In this document: positions 54,877 through 63,732 of the stretch, piece by piece | Layout of the letters: each line of letters opens with the position of its first letter | Numbering within the stretch: position 1 is the first letter of the stretch | DNA from: Saprospiraceae bacterium | GTDB lineage: Bacteria; Bacteroidota; Bacteroidia; Chitinophagales; Saprospiraceae | DNA length: 64,000 nt | Assembly (NCBI GenBank): GCA_016710235.1 | Contig: JADJLG010000001.1 | Coordinates: 248,001-312,000, forward strand | Direction of reading: 5' to 3' | Translations under genes and position numbers: made by a program | Notes under the pieces: generated by a model | What the model saw: only the letters and a program-made list of their open reading frames with translations | The model's database searches: none | What the model was told of the DNA's origin: nothing

Positions 54877-56685
54877 ATGAAAAATATCATTCTTCACCTC
54901 TTTCTGGTGCTGCTGTGCCGGAACTTGGTCATAGCTCAATCCAACTATGTCCAACTGGCAGATATGTCAGGATACAATACGGGGACGGGCAACATAGCGA
55001 CATTGGCCGATGAAGCCAATGCAGCCCTGCCCGAAATCTACCGATCCTTCAAAGTCATTGACTTCGGGTACTATATCCATAACGGTGAGCAAGGCCTCAC
55101 AGAAGAGATCATGGCCAACGCAGAGACACAAGCCGCGAGCGAAAGTCCATACTTCCTCCTTGTCGGAAAAGAAAGCAATCCGGAAGGCGTCCTCAATCGA
55201 TTTACCGTCAAGCTCAAGATACCCTTAGTAGCCAACTGTCTGTCACAGGAAGATGTAGATATCAAGGCTCAGGAACTCGAGAATCTGCTGAATAACGAAA
55301 ACACAGGACCTACTACTTATATCACCAATCTCGCTAAGGCCACGGCCGATCTGAGGGATTACTTCAAGTATATGACCGAAAGTTGCTGTTACGCAATTAA
55401 TTTTCAGCAGGACTGTGCTAAGGGTCAATGCAATGGAAGAGATAATCTACTAAATCTTTTGAACATTAAAGGAGCTTTAAAGTCTGAGTTGGAATCATTC
55501 TTAAAATCAAAGCCGGAATTACAATGTGAAATTCTAGCAAACATTCATAAAAAAGGAAAACCAACAGAGGTAACATTAAAAATTGCTCAAACGGCACTGA
55601 TTCTATATAAAACAGTTGATGCTTTACAAAAACAAAAAATAAGTTCAAGAGCAAATTTATTAGATATAAAAGAGGCGGTAAATTATACTGGATTAAGTGA
55701 TTATCTGGATGACTTTAATAAGAATGGCGGCTCAAATTCATATAATAATTTCTTTAACAAAATCTTACAGCTAAATCAAAATAATTATAGAAATTTTAAT
55801 ACGCCATATTCCTGGTTAGAACTATACAATACATTTAACATATGTTATGAAGGTCTTAATTCAATAAAAGTCAAACTATTCAATCTAATTAATGAATTCG
55901 CGCCAAAGAGTATTGAAGATTGGACCTTACTAGGATTGACTGTAACATCCATTACCTTACAAATTTTTGGACATCTCAATCCATTAACTTCCATTTCAAT
56001 AAACCTAGGATCTGCTGCTATTAATTTTTATGCTGGAAATTATATTTCAGGAATAATAGATATAAGCCTAGCAATATTAGATCTTGTAGTTGTAGGCGAG
56101 ATAATAGGAGTATTGAAAGAGGGCATAGAAGGGGCAATAGGGATCGGTAGATTGCTGATAATTTTTAAAAACTCAAGCAAATTGTCAACTTTGGTCAAAG
56201 CTAAAATTCTAAGCGGCGAAGCCAGAATTTTAAAAATTAATGGAGCAGTACATATCTCTGAAAATGGTATTACAAGGCGAATAACTGAATATTTGTTTGC
56301 TAAAGGTGTAAAAATTGGTAGCTTTGCAATTCAAAATGTCAAGCATGGTAGTGGTGATAAAATTGCTATTATTGGAAGAAGTATGGATGATGTTGTATCA
56401 CCAGCAGCTAATATATTGCATGAACAAAATATTGCTGTGGAATTATTTACAAATACCTCTGGTTATCAGGCAGCTTTAAAAAAATTTGAAGAATTAATCG
56501 CTAAGACTAAACCAAATAGAGTAAGTGAGATAGATACAAAAGCTTCGGCTTTGTTTAAAATGAATGAAGAATGGATTAAAAAATTATTGTATGAAGGATA
56601 TACCATAATAGATATGGGAAATCCTTTGGGGAAACATTTAAGTTTCTTCTATGAAATGGAAAAATCGCTCCTTGGTTTTAAGTAA
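54877..56685 (+). CDS. Secreted hybrid toxin: conserved N-terminal module with a different middle and C-terminal toxin domain
   Basis: Residues 1 to about 172 (to ESCCYA) are those of the standard carrier, including the signal peptide. From there the sequence is unrelated at the DNA level, although the overall plan is retained: a helical Cys-bearing part, a hydrophobic region near residues 350-420 and a GEARILKINGAVHIS seam-like segment. The toxin domain (from GDKIAIIGRSMDDVV to the end YEMEKSLLGFK, about 120 residues) has a Rossmann-like beginning and GYTIIDMGNPLGKH, also present in the remnant at 39544. Similar C-terminal domains occur in Rhs-type toxins; the activity is unknown. Two immunity-like genes follow. 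Confidence 0.8.
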   Translation: MKNIILHLFLVLLCRNLVIAQSNYVQLADMSGYNTGTGNIATLADEANAALPEIYRSFKVIDFGYYIHNGEQGLTEEIMANAETQAASESPYFLLVGKESNPEGVLNRFTVKLKIPLVANCLSQEDVDIKAQELENLLNNENTGPTTYITNLAKATADLRDYFKYMTESCCYAINFQQDCAKGQCNGRDNLLNLLNIKGALKSELESFLKSKPELQCEILANIHKKGKPTEVTLKIAQTALILYKTVDALQKQKISSRANLLDIKEAVNYTGLSDYLDDFNKNGGSNSYNNFFNKILQLNQNNYRNFNTPYSWLELYNTFNICYEGLNSIKVKLFNLINEFAPKSIEDWTLLGLTVTSITLQIFGHLNPLTSISINLGSAAINFYAGNYISGIIDISLAILDLVVVGEIIGVLKEGIEGAIGIGRLLIIFKNSSKLSTLVKAKILSGEARILKINGAVHISENGITRRITEYLFAKGVKIGSFAIQNVKHGSGDKIAIIGRSMDDVVSPAANILHEQNIAVELFTNTSGYQAALKKFEELIAKTKPNRVSEIDTKASALFKMNEEWIKKLLYEGYTIIDMGNPLGKHLSFFYEMEKSLLGFK

Positions 56686-56702
56686 CTTCAAAACCGACAA
56701 AT

Positions 56703-57203
56703 ATGAATATTAGAAAATTATTCAGCAACCATCAATTTGATTTAAATAAAAAAGAAAAGTTAAATTTAAACAATTTTTTACTCTTCATGGATACACTTTC
56801 CAAAAACAAGAATTCAATTTTTTATTCTTACATTTTCATGCAGGAAAAAACAGTTGAAATTAAACCAGATATTCTAGATCTTTTTTTTGAAAATAAAGCG
56901 AATAATAAAGTATTTAATATTATGGTATTTTTAAATCAGGGAATTGTAGGAGATGGTTCAATATATAATACTATTGATGAACAAAAAATATATATAAATA
57001 ATTTGATATATGTAGTACTAAAAGTAAAAATCACCAGTTATGATCTGTACAATATGCAGGTATTAGAATTGACAAATCCAAATGAGAATATAAAATATTA
57101 CTTTAGCTTTTTAGATAATATTAAAAGTGATTTAATACATCAAGTTTTTCAAGGAAAATTATGGATTAAAGATCCATTTTATTTAGATCCTTATTATAAA
57201 TAA
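56703..57203 (+). CDS. Putative immunity protein (166 residues)
   Basis: It lies 17 bases after the 54.9 kb toxin. The end GKLWIKDPFYLDPYYK shares the W..DPxxxDPxYK pattern with the immunity-like pair at 39678/40138, which also follows the same toxin tail type. That double association of toxin tail and immunity family supports the pairing. No signal peptide; function inferred. Confidence 0.7.
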   Translation: MNIRKLFSNHQFDLNKKEKLNLNNFLLFMDTLSKNKNSIFYSYIFMQEKTVEIKPDILDLFFENKANNKVFNIMVFLNQGIVGDGSIYNTIDEQKIYINNLIYVVLKVKITSYDLYNMQVLELTNPNENIKYYFSFLDNIKSDLIHQVFQGKLWIKDPFYLDPYYK

Positions 57204-57357
57204 TAATATTTCATTTACTGAACATTTAATGAATATTAGATATTAAATACTAGCTAATAAATGATGTGAAGAACGGAATAATTATATATTATAGGAGAAT
57301 ATATATCATCATTTTATTAATTGTAGCATTTATCTTTTAATTTAAAAAAAAATAATT

Positions 57358-57828
57358 ATGGAAAATATAGTTCAAGTAAATGAATTCAGTTTTGATGCTT
57401 TTGTACTTTTTTTGAAGAATCTATCCGTAAAAGATACATCACTATTTTACTCATATGATTTTCAAAAGAATGCATCAATTAGTCTTGGCCCATCAGCTTT
57501 TGTAATTTTTCTTGAAAATAAAGGAAATAACAAAACACTTGAATTGCTAGTTAGCGTTCGTCGAGGAGTTGTGATATCATCCAAATTACGCAATAATATT
57601 AATTATGAATTTATATTAATTCTTGATATGTTAAGTATTTTAACGGAAGTAAAAATTTCTCAACTTGAATTGATAGAGAAACAAGAAAAAAATGGATCAT
57701 ATGCGTTATCGAAGATAAAATTTTATTTTACCTACTTAGATTCCATTAGTAACCAAAAATTGTTTCAAGCTTTTCAGTCCGATTATTGGATAAAGGACCC
57801 ACTTTGCATTGGTACATTTCAGGATTAA
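57358..57828 (+). CDS. Putative second immunity protein (156 residues)
   Basis: A distant paralogue of the previous gene (SLFYSYDFQKNASISLG against SIFYSYIFMQEKTVEI; C-terminal YLDSISNQKLFQAFQSDYWI and KDPLC). The last ten residues differ from the family pattern. A 154-base AT-rich gap separates the two. Between its stop and the IS66 element at 57919 there are about 90 bases without a gene. Confidence 0.65.
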   Translation: MENIVQVNEFSFDAFVLFLKNLSVKDTSLFYSYDFQKNASISLGPSAFVIFLENKGNNKTLELLVSVRRGVVISSKLRNNINYEFILILDMLSILTEVKISQLELIEKQEKNGSYALSKIKFYFTYLDSISNQKLFQAFQSDYWIKDPLCIGTFQD

Positions 57829-57918
57829 GCCGCTGTTTGTAAATTTTGTAATTCCAATCCGATTGTCGAAGTTTTCAATAGCACGTGCGGCATTATTAGC
57901 TCATAAAATAGAAAAATC

Positions 57919-59456
57919 GTAACTACTTAGGTCAAAGGTAAGGTAAAAATACCTTCAGCAAATAGAGATTTTATCCAATCGAGCACATTCACTGAGTTTT
58001 TTCTTAAAGTGATTGTTATGGAGGAAATACGCATATAGTATTTCGCACCTTCCAGAGATCTAAAGCATCCAGCCACTTTTTGTTTTGTTTTGCAATGGCG
58101 AATATCGCGTTCTGCTTGATTGTTTGTAAATGGTATTAAGTTGCTGAAGGCAAATCCCAATACAGATTCCTTATATTTAATTAGTCTGTTGATTAAGTTC
58201 AATCCTTTTGAATTTTTAATTCGACCTCTGTAACTTGTTCTTCTTGGTGGCGGTTCTTCATGAATTCCTTGTCGTAGTATTTTGTTATAGTCAAGAAGTA
58301 TTTGTTTTTTATTTTTCTTATTTTTAGCTATCGGTGAATTATGTAGTTCTAATAAATATTTTTGAAATCGAAAAGCCCACTTTGATTTATCTTCTATTAA
58401 TGCATTGAGTTCCCTTATGAGATGTGCTCCGCATATTACATGTTTAACTTGTTCTAATGTAAAATAGCTAGACCAGCAATCATGCACTAGTATTCCTTTA
58501 TAATATGGTAATATGGAAGCTTCATTTCGAATTGCTTTTTGACCTCTTTTCTCGTTTATAAACTGGTGAGTTAGTTTGTCAGTCGATACTACATGATTCC
58601 AATAATTTTTACCATTGATATTAACTCCTGTTTCATCCGCATGCACTAATTTGCTATTCAGTAAATGTTCTTTTACCTGATCTTCTGTTGGTTTCATTAA
58701 GTTATAAGATTGTTTCAACCAATTGATAATACTGGATTCGTTTATTCTGATCTGATATAGATCTTCCATCAACTGGACAATCTTTGCCAGTGGAATTTTA
58801 TAATTTACACTCATTATTACACATACAGCCTTTATGGTTGAACCATCTGCGTCGGCGCTTGTATGTGATTTGGAAAATGTCCGGCAGTTATAGCCTGACA
58901 GTACGGACATATACATTCTTTACGTTGATATTCTATTATCCGGATCTCCTGTGGAGGAATATCAAATTCTTGTCTTGTTTCAATTATTACACCTTTGACT
59001 TTTGTAAGATCTGCTCCACATTGACATCGTTTCGGTTCCAAAACTATAACCTCATCCACAAATTCTACTTTATCTAAAGTCTTTCCCTCGTGACCCTTTT
59101 GCCCACCTGAATTCTTATTCTGTTTCCTGGTAAATGCACTCTTTATCTTCTTAGTCTTGTATAGGTCCGAAGAAGGAGGCATATGACTATTTTTACTATT
59201 TTGCTTATTTTTAAGTTCTAATACCTTTATTCTCTCCTTTAGTATTGCATTCTCCACTCGAAGCTGGGCATTCTCTGCTCTAAGTTCAACTACTTCTTGC
59301 CGTAGTTTATTTAATTCTAATAATATTTCTTCTAATTTATGGATAACTTGAATCTTTTGATGAGTATTGATTCAATTATCTTCTATTGGTAGGAACACAA
59401 ATATACCTATTTTTTTAATTCCGAGATAAAATATTATTTTTGACCTAAGTAGATAC
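57919..59456 (-). mobile_element. IS66-family insertion sequence with 8-bp target duplication
   Basis: The element is 1538 bases long. Ends are inverted: the left begins GTAACTACTTAGGTCAAA, and the right, read inward, GTATCTACTTAGGTCAAA (one difference in 18). GAAAAATC is repeated directly at 57911-57918 and 59457-59464, an exact 8-bp target duplication, the size typical of IS66. Only a TnpC-type transposase is present, as in ISBst12-like members. The flanks joined across the insertion (..ATAGAAAAATCTTTGTGG..) give no gene I recognise. Confidence 0.93.
57927..59257 (-). pseudogene. IS66-family transposase (TnpC), frameshifted
   Basis: The N-terminal part has a coiled coil, LKNKQNSKNSHMPPSSDLYK and a Cys-rich zinc finger (CQCGADL, CICPYCQ). 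The C-terminal part holds the DDE residues: VHADETGVNINGKNYW, VHDCWSSYF and NNQAERDIRHCKTKQKVAG. One base is missing near 58841 (between IQAPTQ and GSTIKAVCV), so the frame breaks and the N-terminal piece ends at VQP. The reading frame is open upstream to 59371 without an ATG. The element is therefore probably inactive by itself. Confidence 0.9.
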
Positions 59457-59662
59457 GAAAAATCTTTGTGGGAAAATAAAATTAATACAAGATGCGAAGC
59501 TTTTGATGTAAACATTATTATAGCTAATTCGGGCTTATCAGGGTAATTTAATGATTATTCAAAAACAAATCAAAGTATAACGATTTATGCCTACAGTTAT
59601 ACAATAAAGCAAAAAGTGGAAATGCGCGCTTTCTTGTTCTTTCTTTTAGTAATTTCGCAAGT

Positions 59663-61378
59663 ATGATATTTCAAGAAGTAGTGCAAAGTACCACTTCATT
59701 TATTGTAGGTACATTTCAGAATATCGTCACCATGGTGAGTACTCCTGAAGGAAGAATACTTTTGGCACATTTATTGGGTCCGATTATATTAGATGTATTG
59801 CTTGAAATGGGAGGATATGGATTATTTGTCAGTATGAAGGACATTATATTAGAGTTTACTCAACCGGTGATCAATTATATTACAGCCGTCATATCCATTG
59901 TATCACTTATCGCTAATCTTATCCCCCTTACAAAATTAGCTACTGCGATGACCAGATTTATGATGTATGCTCAGGTAGGCATAAATCTCATGCGAGAGGT
60001 TCTAAAGAACAATTTTGCTGTAAAGTTTATATTAAAAAAATTGGATGAAGGATACGAATTGGTTAAAATAAGTGGGGAGTTTTGTATCAAAAAAGGTAGC
60101 GATGTGCGCAAATGTACTAGTTTTCTCGGGTGCTTTACTAAAAATACTCCTGTCTTAATGGTGAGTGATCGATCTCAGCTGCAAGCTGAGAATGAAGCCA
60201 TACGAGATGGCTTCATAGATTATGAACCGAGCCAAGCTTGGCTCGGCTTATACAAAAGCCTTAAGAATACCGGCTATTCTTTAGCCCTTGCTGCTCTTCC
60301 ACTTGTCACTCCTGTCCCAATCCAAGATGTGCAACTCTTCGACTATGCAGTCGCTCACAAATCAGTAAACTCATCTTACGGTCTCACAGCATCAAATGAT
60401 GACACTTTCATAATCGGCAAAGACCCATACACAAGTGATCAGCAACGAAGCCGAGATCAATACGAAATCAACGATACTGATTGGAATGAAGTAGCCTTTG
60501 AAGAAGTCAATGGATCATCGACTTGTAAACTTGCATTGCATAATGACTGGATTACAAATCATGACTATACTGTCGATGGTATCATAAACATGAACCTAAC
60601 TGAGCAAGGCATCTCAGGGCCATTCAAAATCACATCTATCAAGCACATCATACCGCAGAAAAAACCTGTGGATGAAGACCCAAATGATGAGTGGGAATAT
60701 AGGCCGGTCACAGGTTTATTCATCCATCATAGTAATCAAGTACACAATATATCTTTTGATAATAACGAGACTCTCGGAGTCACTGCTCCGCATCCAATCT
60801 TCTCTACCACTCACAATGACTGGCGACTGGCTGGAGACCTTGAAGTCGGTGAGAAAGTACTTACCTATCATGGTGAAGCGACTGTACTCAGCAATGAAAA
60901 GAAGGCTGGCAGTGAAGCGGTGTATAATCTGGAGATTAAAGATTTGCATAATTTTTTAGTAGGTGATGTGGGTGTTGTGGTGCATAATGGATGTAGCTTT
61001 GCAGATCTACTGGCATTTTTCAAAAACGTAATTAAATTAAAGGGAAGTAATATTCCTAAAAGGATAAATTTAGAAACTACCGCAGGTGATATTTTCATCC
61101 CAGAATCTGGATTTAAGCATATATATGAAACGATGTTCAAACCAGGTTTTGATGCTTATAACGATAAATTTACTTTTAAAATTCCAATTAAAGATGCGGA
61201 AAATAGATTTGCAATTGAGATGAGTGATATGTTACCCAATATCAATAATGTAATTCAAGATGTAATAACTAATAACAAGTATGACAAAAAAATATATTCT
61301 GGTAAATGGGAATTCATATTTAAAGCAGGAGATGGCAATGGCAATTTAATCAAAATGTATCATGCAAAATTTGAATAA
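59663..61378 (+). CDS. HINT-domain polymorphic toxin
   Basis: The 571-residue protein has a hydrophobic N-terminal part (HLLGPIILDVLLEMGGYGLF), then a pretoxin HINT (intein-like) domain from about residue 156 (GCFTKNTPVLM, with the catalytic Cys) to residue 442 (YNLEIKDLHNFLVGDVGVVV, then HNGC). In HINT domains autoproteolysis can release the C-terminal part. The toxin domain (445-571) has ESGFKHIYETMFKPG and LIKMYHAKFE but no recognised family. A 14-codon signal-peptide-like frame (59622-59666, MRAFLFFLLVISQV) ends one base into the ATG, out of frame. It does not share the carrier of the array. Confidence 0.83.
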   Translation: MIFQEVVQSTTSFIVGTFQNIVTMVSTPEGRILLAHLLGPIILDVLLEMGGYGLFVSMKDIILEFTQPVINYITAVISIVSLIANLIPLTKLATAMTRFMMYAQVGINLMREVLKNNFAVKFILKKLDEGYELVKISGEFCIKKGSDVRKCTSFLGCFTKNTPVLMVSDRSQLQAENEAIRDGFIDYEPSQAWLGLYKSLKNTGYSLALAALPLVTPVPIQDVQLFDYAVAHKSVNSSYGLTASNDDTFIIGKDPYTSDQQRSRDQYEINDTDWNEVAFEEVNGSSTCKLALHNDWITNHDYTVDGIINMNLTEQGISGPFKITSIKHIIPQKKPVDEDPNDEWEYRPVTGLFIHHSNQVHNISFDNNETLGVTAPHPIFSTTHNDWRLAGDLEVGEKVLTYHGEATVLSNEKKAGSEAVYNLEIKDLHNFLVGDVGVVVHNGCSFADLLAFFKNVIKLKGSNIPKRINLETTAGDIFIPESGFKHIYETMFKPGFDAYNDKFTFKIPIKDAENRFAIEMSDMLPNINNVIQDVITNNKYDKKIYSGKWEFIFKAGDGNGNLIKMYHAKFE

Positions 61379-61892
61379 ACTCAAAATAGAATTGATGGAC
61401 ACCAAGAATATGACTGAAAGACTAAAAAGTATAGTCATTCCTTCATGTTCATACCATGACCCAACTATTACCTTGAAATTTCCTTACTTGAAATCTGACA
61501 GCGAGACAAAATTTATAAGTATAACAAACCATAAAGGCACAGATATAGAAATATGGGCCGATGAAGTTGGATATTTATATGAAGTAAATTTATTAATTTA
61601 TAAAGAGATTGCATTTATAAATGATATAGTTATATCAAATATTGAAATAGGAATTCCATGTTTTAATTACGGCCAAATTGAATTTGCTTCTAAATCAATA
61701 AATTTTGAATGCAAAAACTTAAAAATCAGCACTACTTCGAAAGATTTAGTAATACAGTTTTGTCGTTGTAGTTTACAAGAAATTAGATGGATTGGATATG
61801 ATAAGATGTATTATGGAGTAAACGTAAACAACATCTTAACAAGTATAATTTATAAAGATTATGGTTGTAAAGATTTAGTCATCAAAGCGTAG
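61362..61892 (+). CDS. Putative immunity protein of the HINT toxin
   Basis: The ATG at 61362 lies 17 bases inside the toxin gene; an alternative ATG is at 61395 (MDTKNMTERLK). About 176 or 165 residues, soluble, with no signal peptide, rich in Ile and Lys. No family was recognised; the overlap with a toxin is a strong positional argument for immunity. It ends 11 bases into the convergent XRE remnant. Confidence 0.7.
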   Translation: MQNLNKLKIELMDTKNMTERLKSIVIPSCSYHDPTITLKFPYLKSDSETKFISITNHKGTDIEIWADEVGYLYEVNLLIYKEIAFINDIVISNIEIGIPCFNYGQIEFASKSINFECKNLKISTTSKDLVIQFCRCSLQEIRWIGYDKMYYGVNVNNILTSIIYKDYGCKDLVIKA

Positions 61893-62094
61893 CAATATTT
61901 TGCTGCAAATACTCTTTAAATCTTTTTTTAGATACGAAAGTCTCGATGAGCTTTAGGAGAATATTTTTTTCTTCTTCATCGAGTTCGTTGATGAGTTGGA
62001 GTTGTTCGATAGCAGCTTTATCAGCAATGGAGATATCAGCAGGAATAGAATTTGTGGGTAGTTCCAAAAACTCAATGAATGTTCTAGGATATAA
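61882..62094 (-). pseudogene. C-terminal half of a split XRE-family regulator
   Basis: The frame ISIADKAAIEQLQLINELDE, then ILLKLIETFVSKKRFKEYLQ to the stop is the helical C-terminal part common to small Bacteroidota XRE regulators. The first half lies about 1.2 kb away at 63303-63503 in the same orientation, on the other side of an IS5-type transposase. The exact left junction is uncertain by some 20 bases. Confidence 0.8.
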
Positions 62095-63302
62095 TGAATG
62101 AAAATATTATCTTGTGTAAAAAATAGATTATATGAATAAAGGAGCTGGATTGTTTGATGAGGAGTACAAGTTAGAACGAATTAGTAAGTTAGGCGACCCA
62201 TTAGAGAAATTGAACAGTACGATAAACTGGGAGATTTTTCGTTCAATATTAAACAAGCACTTGAAAGTTGAAGGAGTTGCACCAGGTGGTCGGCCGCCAT
62301 TTGATTATGTAATGATGTTCAAGATTTTGATATTGCAAGAATACTTTGGATTGAGCGACGAACAGATGGAATATCAAATAACAGACAGATTCAGTTTTAT
62401 GCGTTTCTTAGGGTTACGCATACATAGCAAAGTACCGGATAGAAATACGATATGGAATTTTCGGGAGAAGATGAAAGTAGACGCATTGATGGAAAAGTTA
62501 TTTAATCAATTTGGAAAGGAACTAGTGAAACAAGGTTTAATTGTGAATAAAGGAAAAATAATAGACGCTACAATAATGAACGCTCCGAAGCAACGCAATA
62601 GTCGCGAGGAGAATAATCAAATTAAAAGAGGTGAAATACCAGAGGAATGGAGTGATAAGAAATCTAGTCATAAGGATGTAGATGCGACATGGACACAAAA
62701 GAACAACAAGAATTATTTTGGATACAAGGATCACGTGAAGGTGGATGGCAAGAAAAAATTTATTGATAGCTACCAGGTTACAGAGGCTAGTGTTCATGAT
62801 AGTGTAGGGGCATTAGATTTATTGAGCAAGAAGGATAAAGGACAATCCCTTCATGCAGACAGCGCATATACGGGAGAGGCATTTGAAAAGGCGGTAAGTA
62901 AAATAGGTATGAAAAATAAAATTCACGAGAAGGGTTATCGTAATAATCCATTAAGTGAAGGTCAGAAAGAAATGAATAGTAAGAAGAGTAAAATCCGAGC
63001 ACGAGTGGAACATGTGTTTGGGTTTATGCATCAAAGTACTGGCGGGGTTATAATAAGAACGATAGGAGCTAAATTAAAAATCGGTTTGTTGAATTTAACA
63101 TACAATTTATTCCGATATAGTTATTATATGAAGGCTTGATGGGATACGTGTGTCCATGATTGACCAAAACGAGCTAAAACAAAAAATAAGAAAACAAAAC
63201 CGACATAATCGGTTCAAAGTTTAGCCACTTTTTATACAAAAATGAAAATTAACAACACAATTTTAGCGGATGGTTACAAAAGATGGTTTTTAGAAATACC
63301 CT
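62095..63302 (+). mobile_element. IS5-family insertion inside the XRE gene (ends approximate)
   Basis: The 1.2 kb between the two regulator halves contains a full IS5-family transposase gene, so an insertion is the simplest explanation. Terminal repeats were not resolved; TTGTGTAAAAAATAG near 62112 and TTGTATAAAAAGTGG on the opposite strand near 63225-63239 are weakly similar. The boundaries are therefore inferred from where regulator homology stops. Confidence 0.6.
62132..63139 (+). CDS. IS5-family transposase
   Basis: The 335-residue DDE transposase has an N-terminal DUF772-like domain (FDYVMMFKILILQEYFGLSD, RIHSKVPDRNTIWNFREK), then the catalytic residues in KGKIIDATIMNAPKQRNS (D), LHADSAYTGEAF (D) and ARVEHVFGFMHQ (E). 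The gene is complete, so the element may still be active. Strand opposite to the disrupted regulator. Confidence 0.95.
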   Translation: MNKGAGLFDEEYKLERISKLGDPLEKLNSTINWEIFRSILNKHLKVEGVAPGGRPPFDYVMMFKILILQEYFGLSDEQMEYQITDRFSFMRFLGLRIHSKVPDRNTIWNFREKMKVDALMEKLFNQFGKELVKQGLIVNKGKIIDATIMNAPKQRNSREENNQIKRGEIPEEWSDKKSSHKDVDATWTQKNNKNYFGYKDHVKVDGKKKFIDSYQVTEASVHDSVGALDLLSKKDKGQSLHADSAYTGEAFEKAVSKIGMKNKIHEKGYRNNPLSEGQKEMNSKKSKIRARVEHVFGFMHQSTGGVIIRTIGAKLKIGLLNLTYNLFRYSYYMKA

Positions 63303-63503
63303 TGTATCATTGAAATAGATGACATTATCTACAGACATACCAAAATTTTTAGCGATAAGGATAAGACAATCAATAGGTACTTCCTATTGATTGTTTTCCA
63401 TTTTGGAGTAACAAGACCGATGAGTATGGATAAGATCAGCCATTTGCTGCTGAGTGTAACCCTTACTTTCCCTAAGCTTTTTAAGACTATCGCCTATCTT
63501 CAT
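63303..63503 (-). pseudogene. N-terminal half of the split XRE-family regulator
   Basis: Begins at the ATG at 63503: KIGDSLKKLRESKGYTQQQM and DLIHTHRSCYSKMENNQ form a lambda-repressor-like helix-turn-helix. A TAG at 63384-63386 interrupts it, and beyond that EVPIDCLILIAKNFGMSVDN continues to about 63303 in the same frame. So the gene has both a nonsense codon and an insertion. It probably once regulated itself or the neighbouring genes. Confidence 0.8.
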
Positions 63504-63579
63504 GATTATGAAATTATCGCACAAAGGTACGATAGTAGCACAAAAAATGCAATAATGATCTAAAATAGAAAACTAAATA

Positions 63580-63594
63580 GTTCTAATATAGAAC
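63580..63594. promoter_or_regulatory. Palindrome between the XRE gene and the primase remnant
   Basis: GTTCTAATATAGAAC is a perfect 6-3-6 palindrome in the intergenic region between the divergent XRE gene and the plus-strand remnant, where an XRE operator is expected. A related GTTCTAA occurs at 63614-63620. Binding by the regulator is inferred. Confidence 0.4.
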
Positions 63595-63640
63595 TTTTAT
63601 TTAACTTTGCGATGTTCTAAATACTCACAAAGTAAAATTT

Positions 63641-63721
63641 ATGGAGATCAAAGACATCAAAAGCAAGTTATCCCTCACCGATGTCCTAAAGCGCTACCAC
63701 TTTTTTGCATTATCTTTGTAA
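63641..63721 (+). pseudogene. 26-codon remnant resembling the start of a CHC2-type primase
   Basis: ATG at 63641 gives EIKDIKSKLSLTDVLKRYH, the characteristic beginning of small Bacteroidota CHC2 zinc-finger primase-like proteins, but the sequence ends after seven unrelated residues. The zinc-finger and the rest are missing, replaced by the DUF4160 gene start 11 bases later. It suggests a deletion or insertion edge here. Confidence 0.5.
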
Positions 63722-63732
63722 ATTGGAGATTT

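Noticed and set aside
58784..59077. Plus-strand frame within the IS66 element
   Set aside because: Antisense of the transposase zinc-finger region; no independent features.
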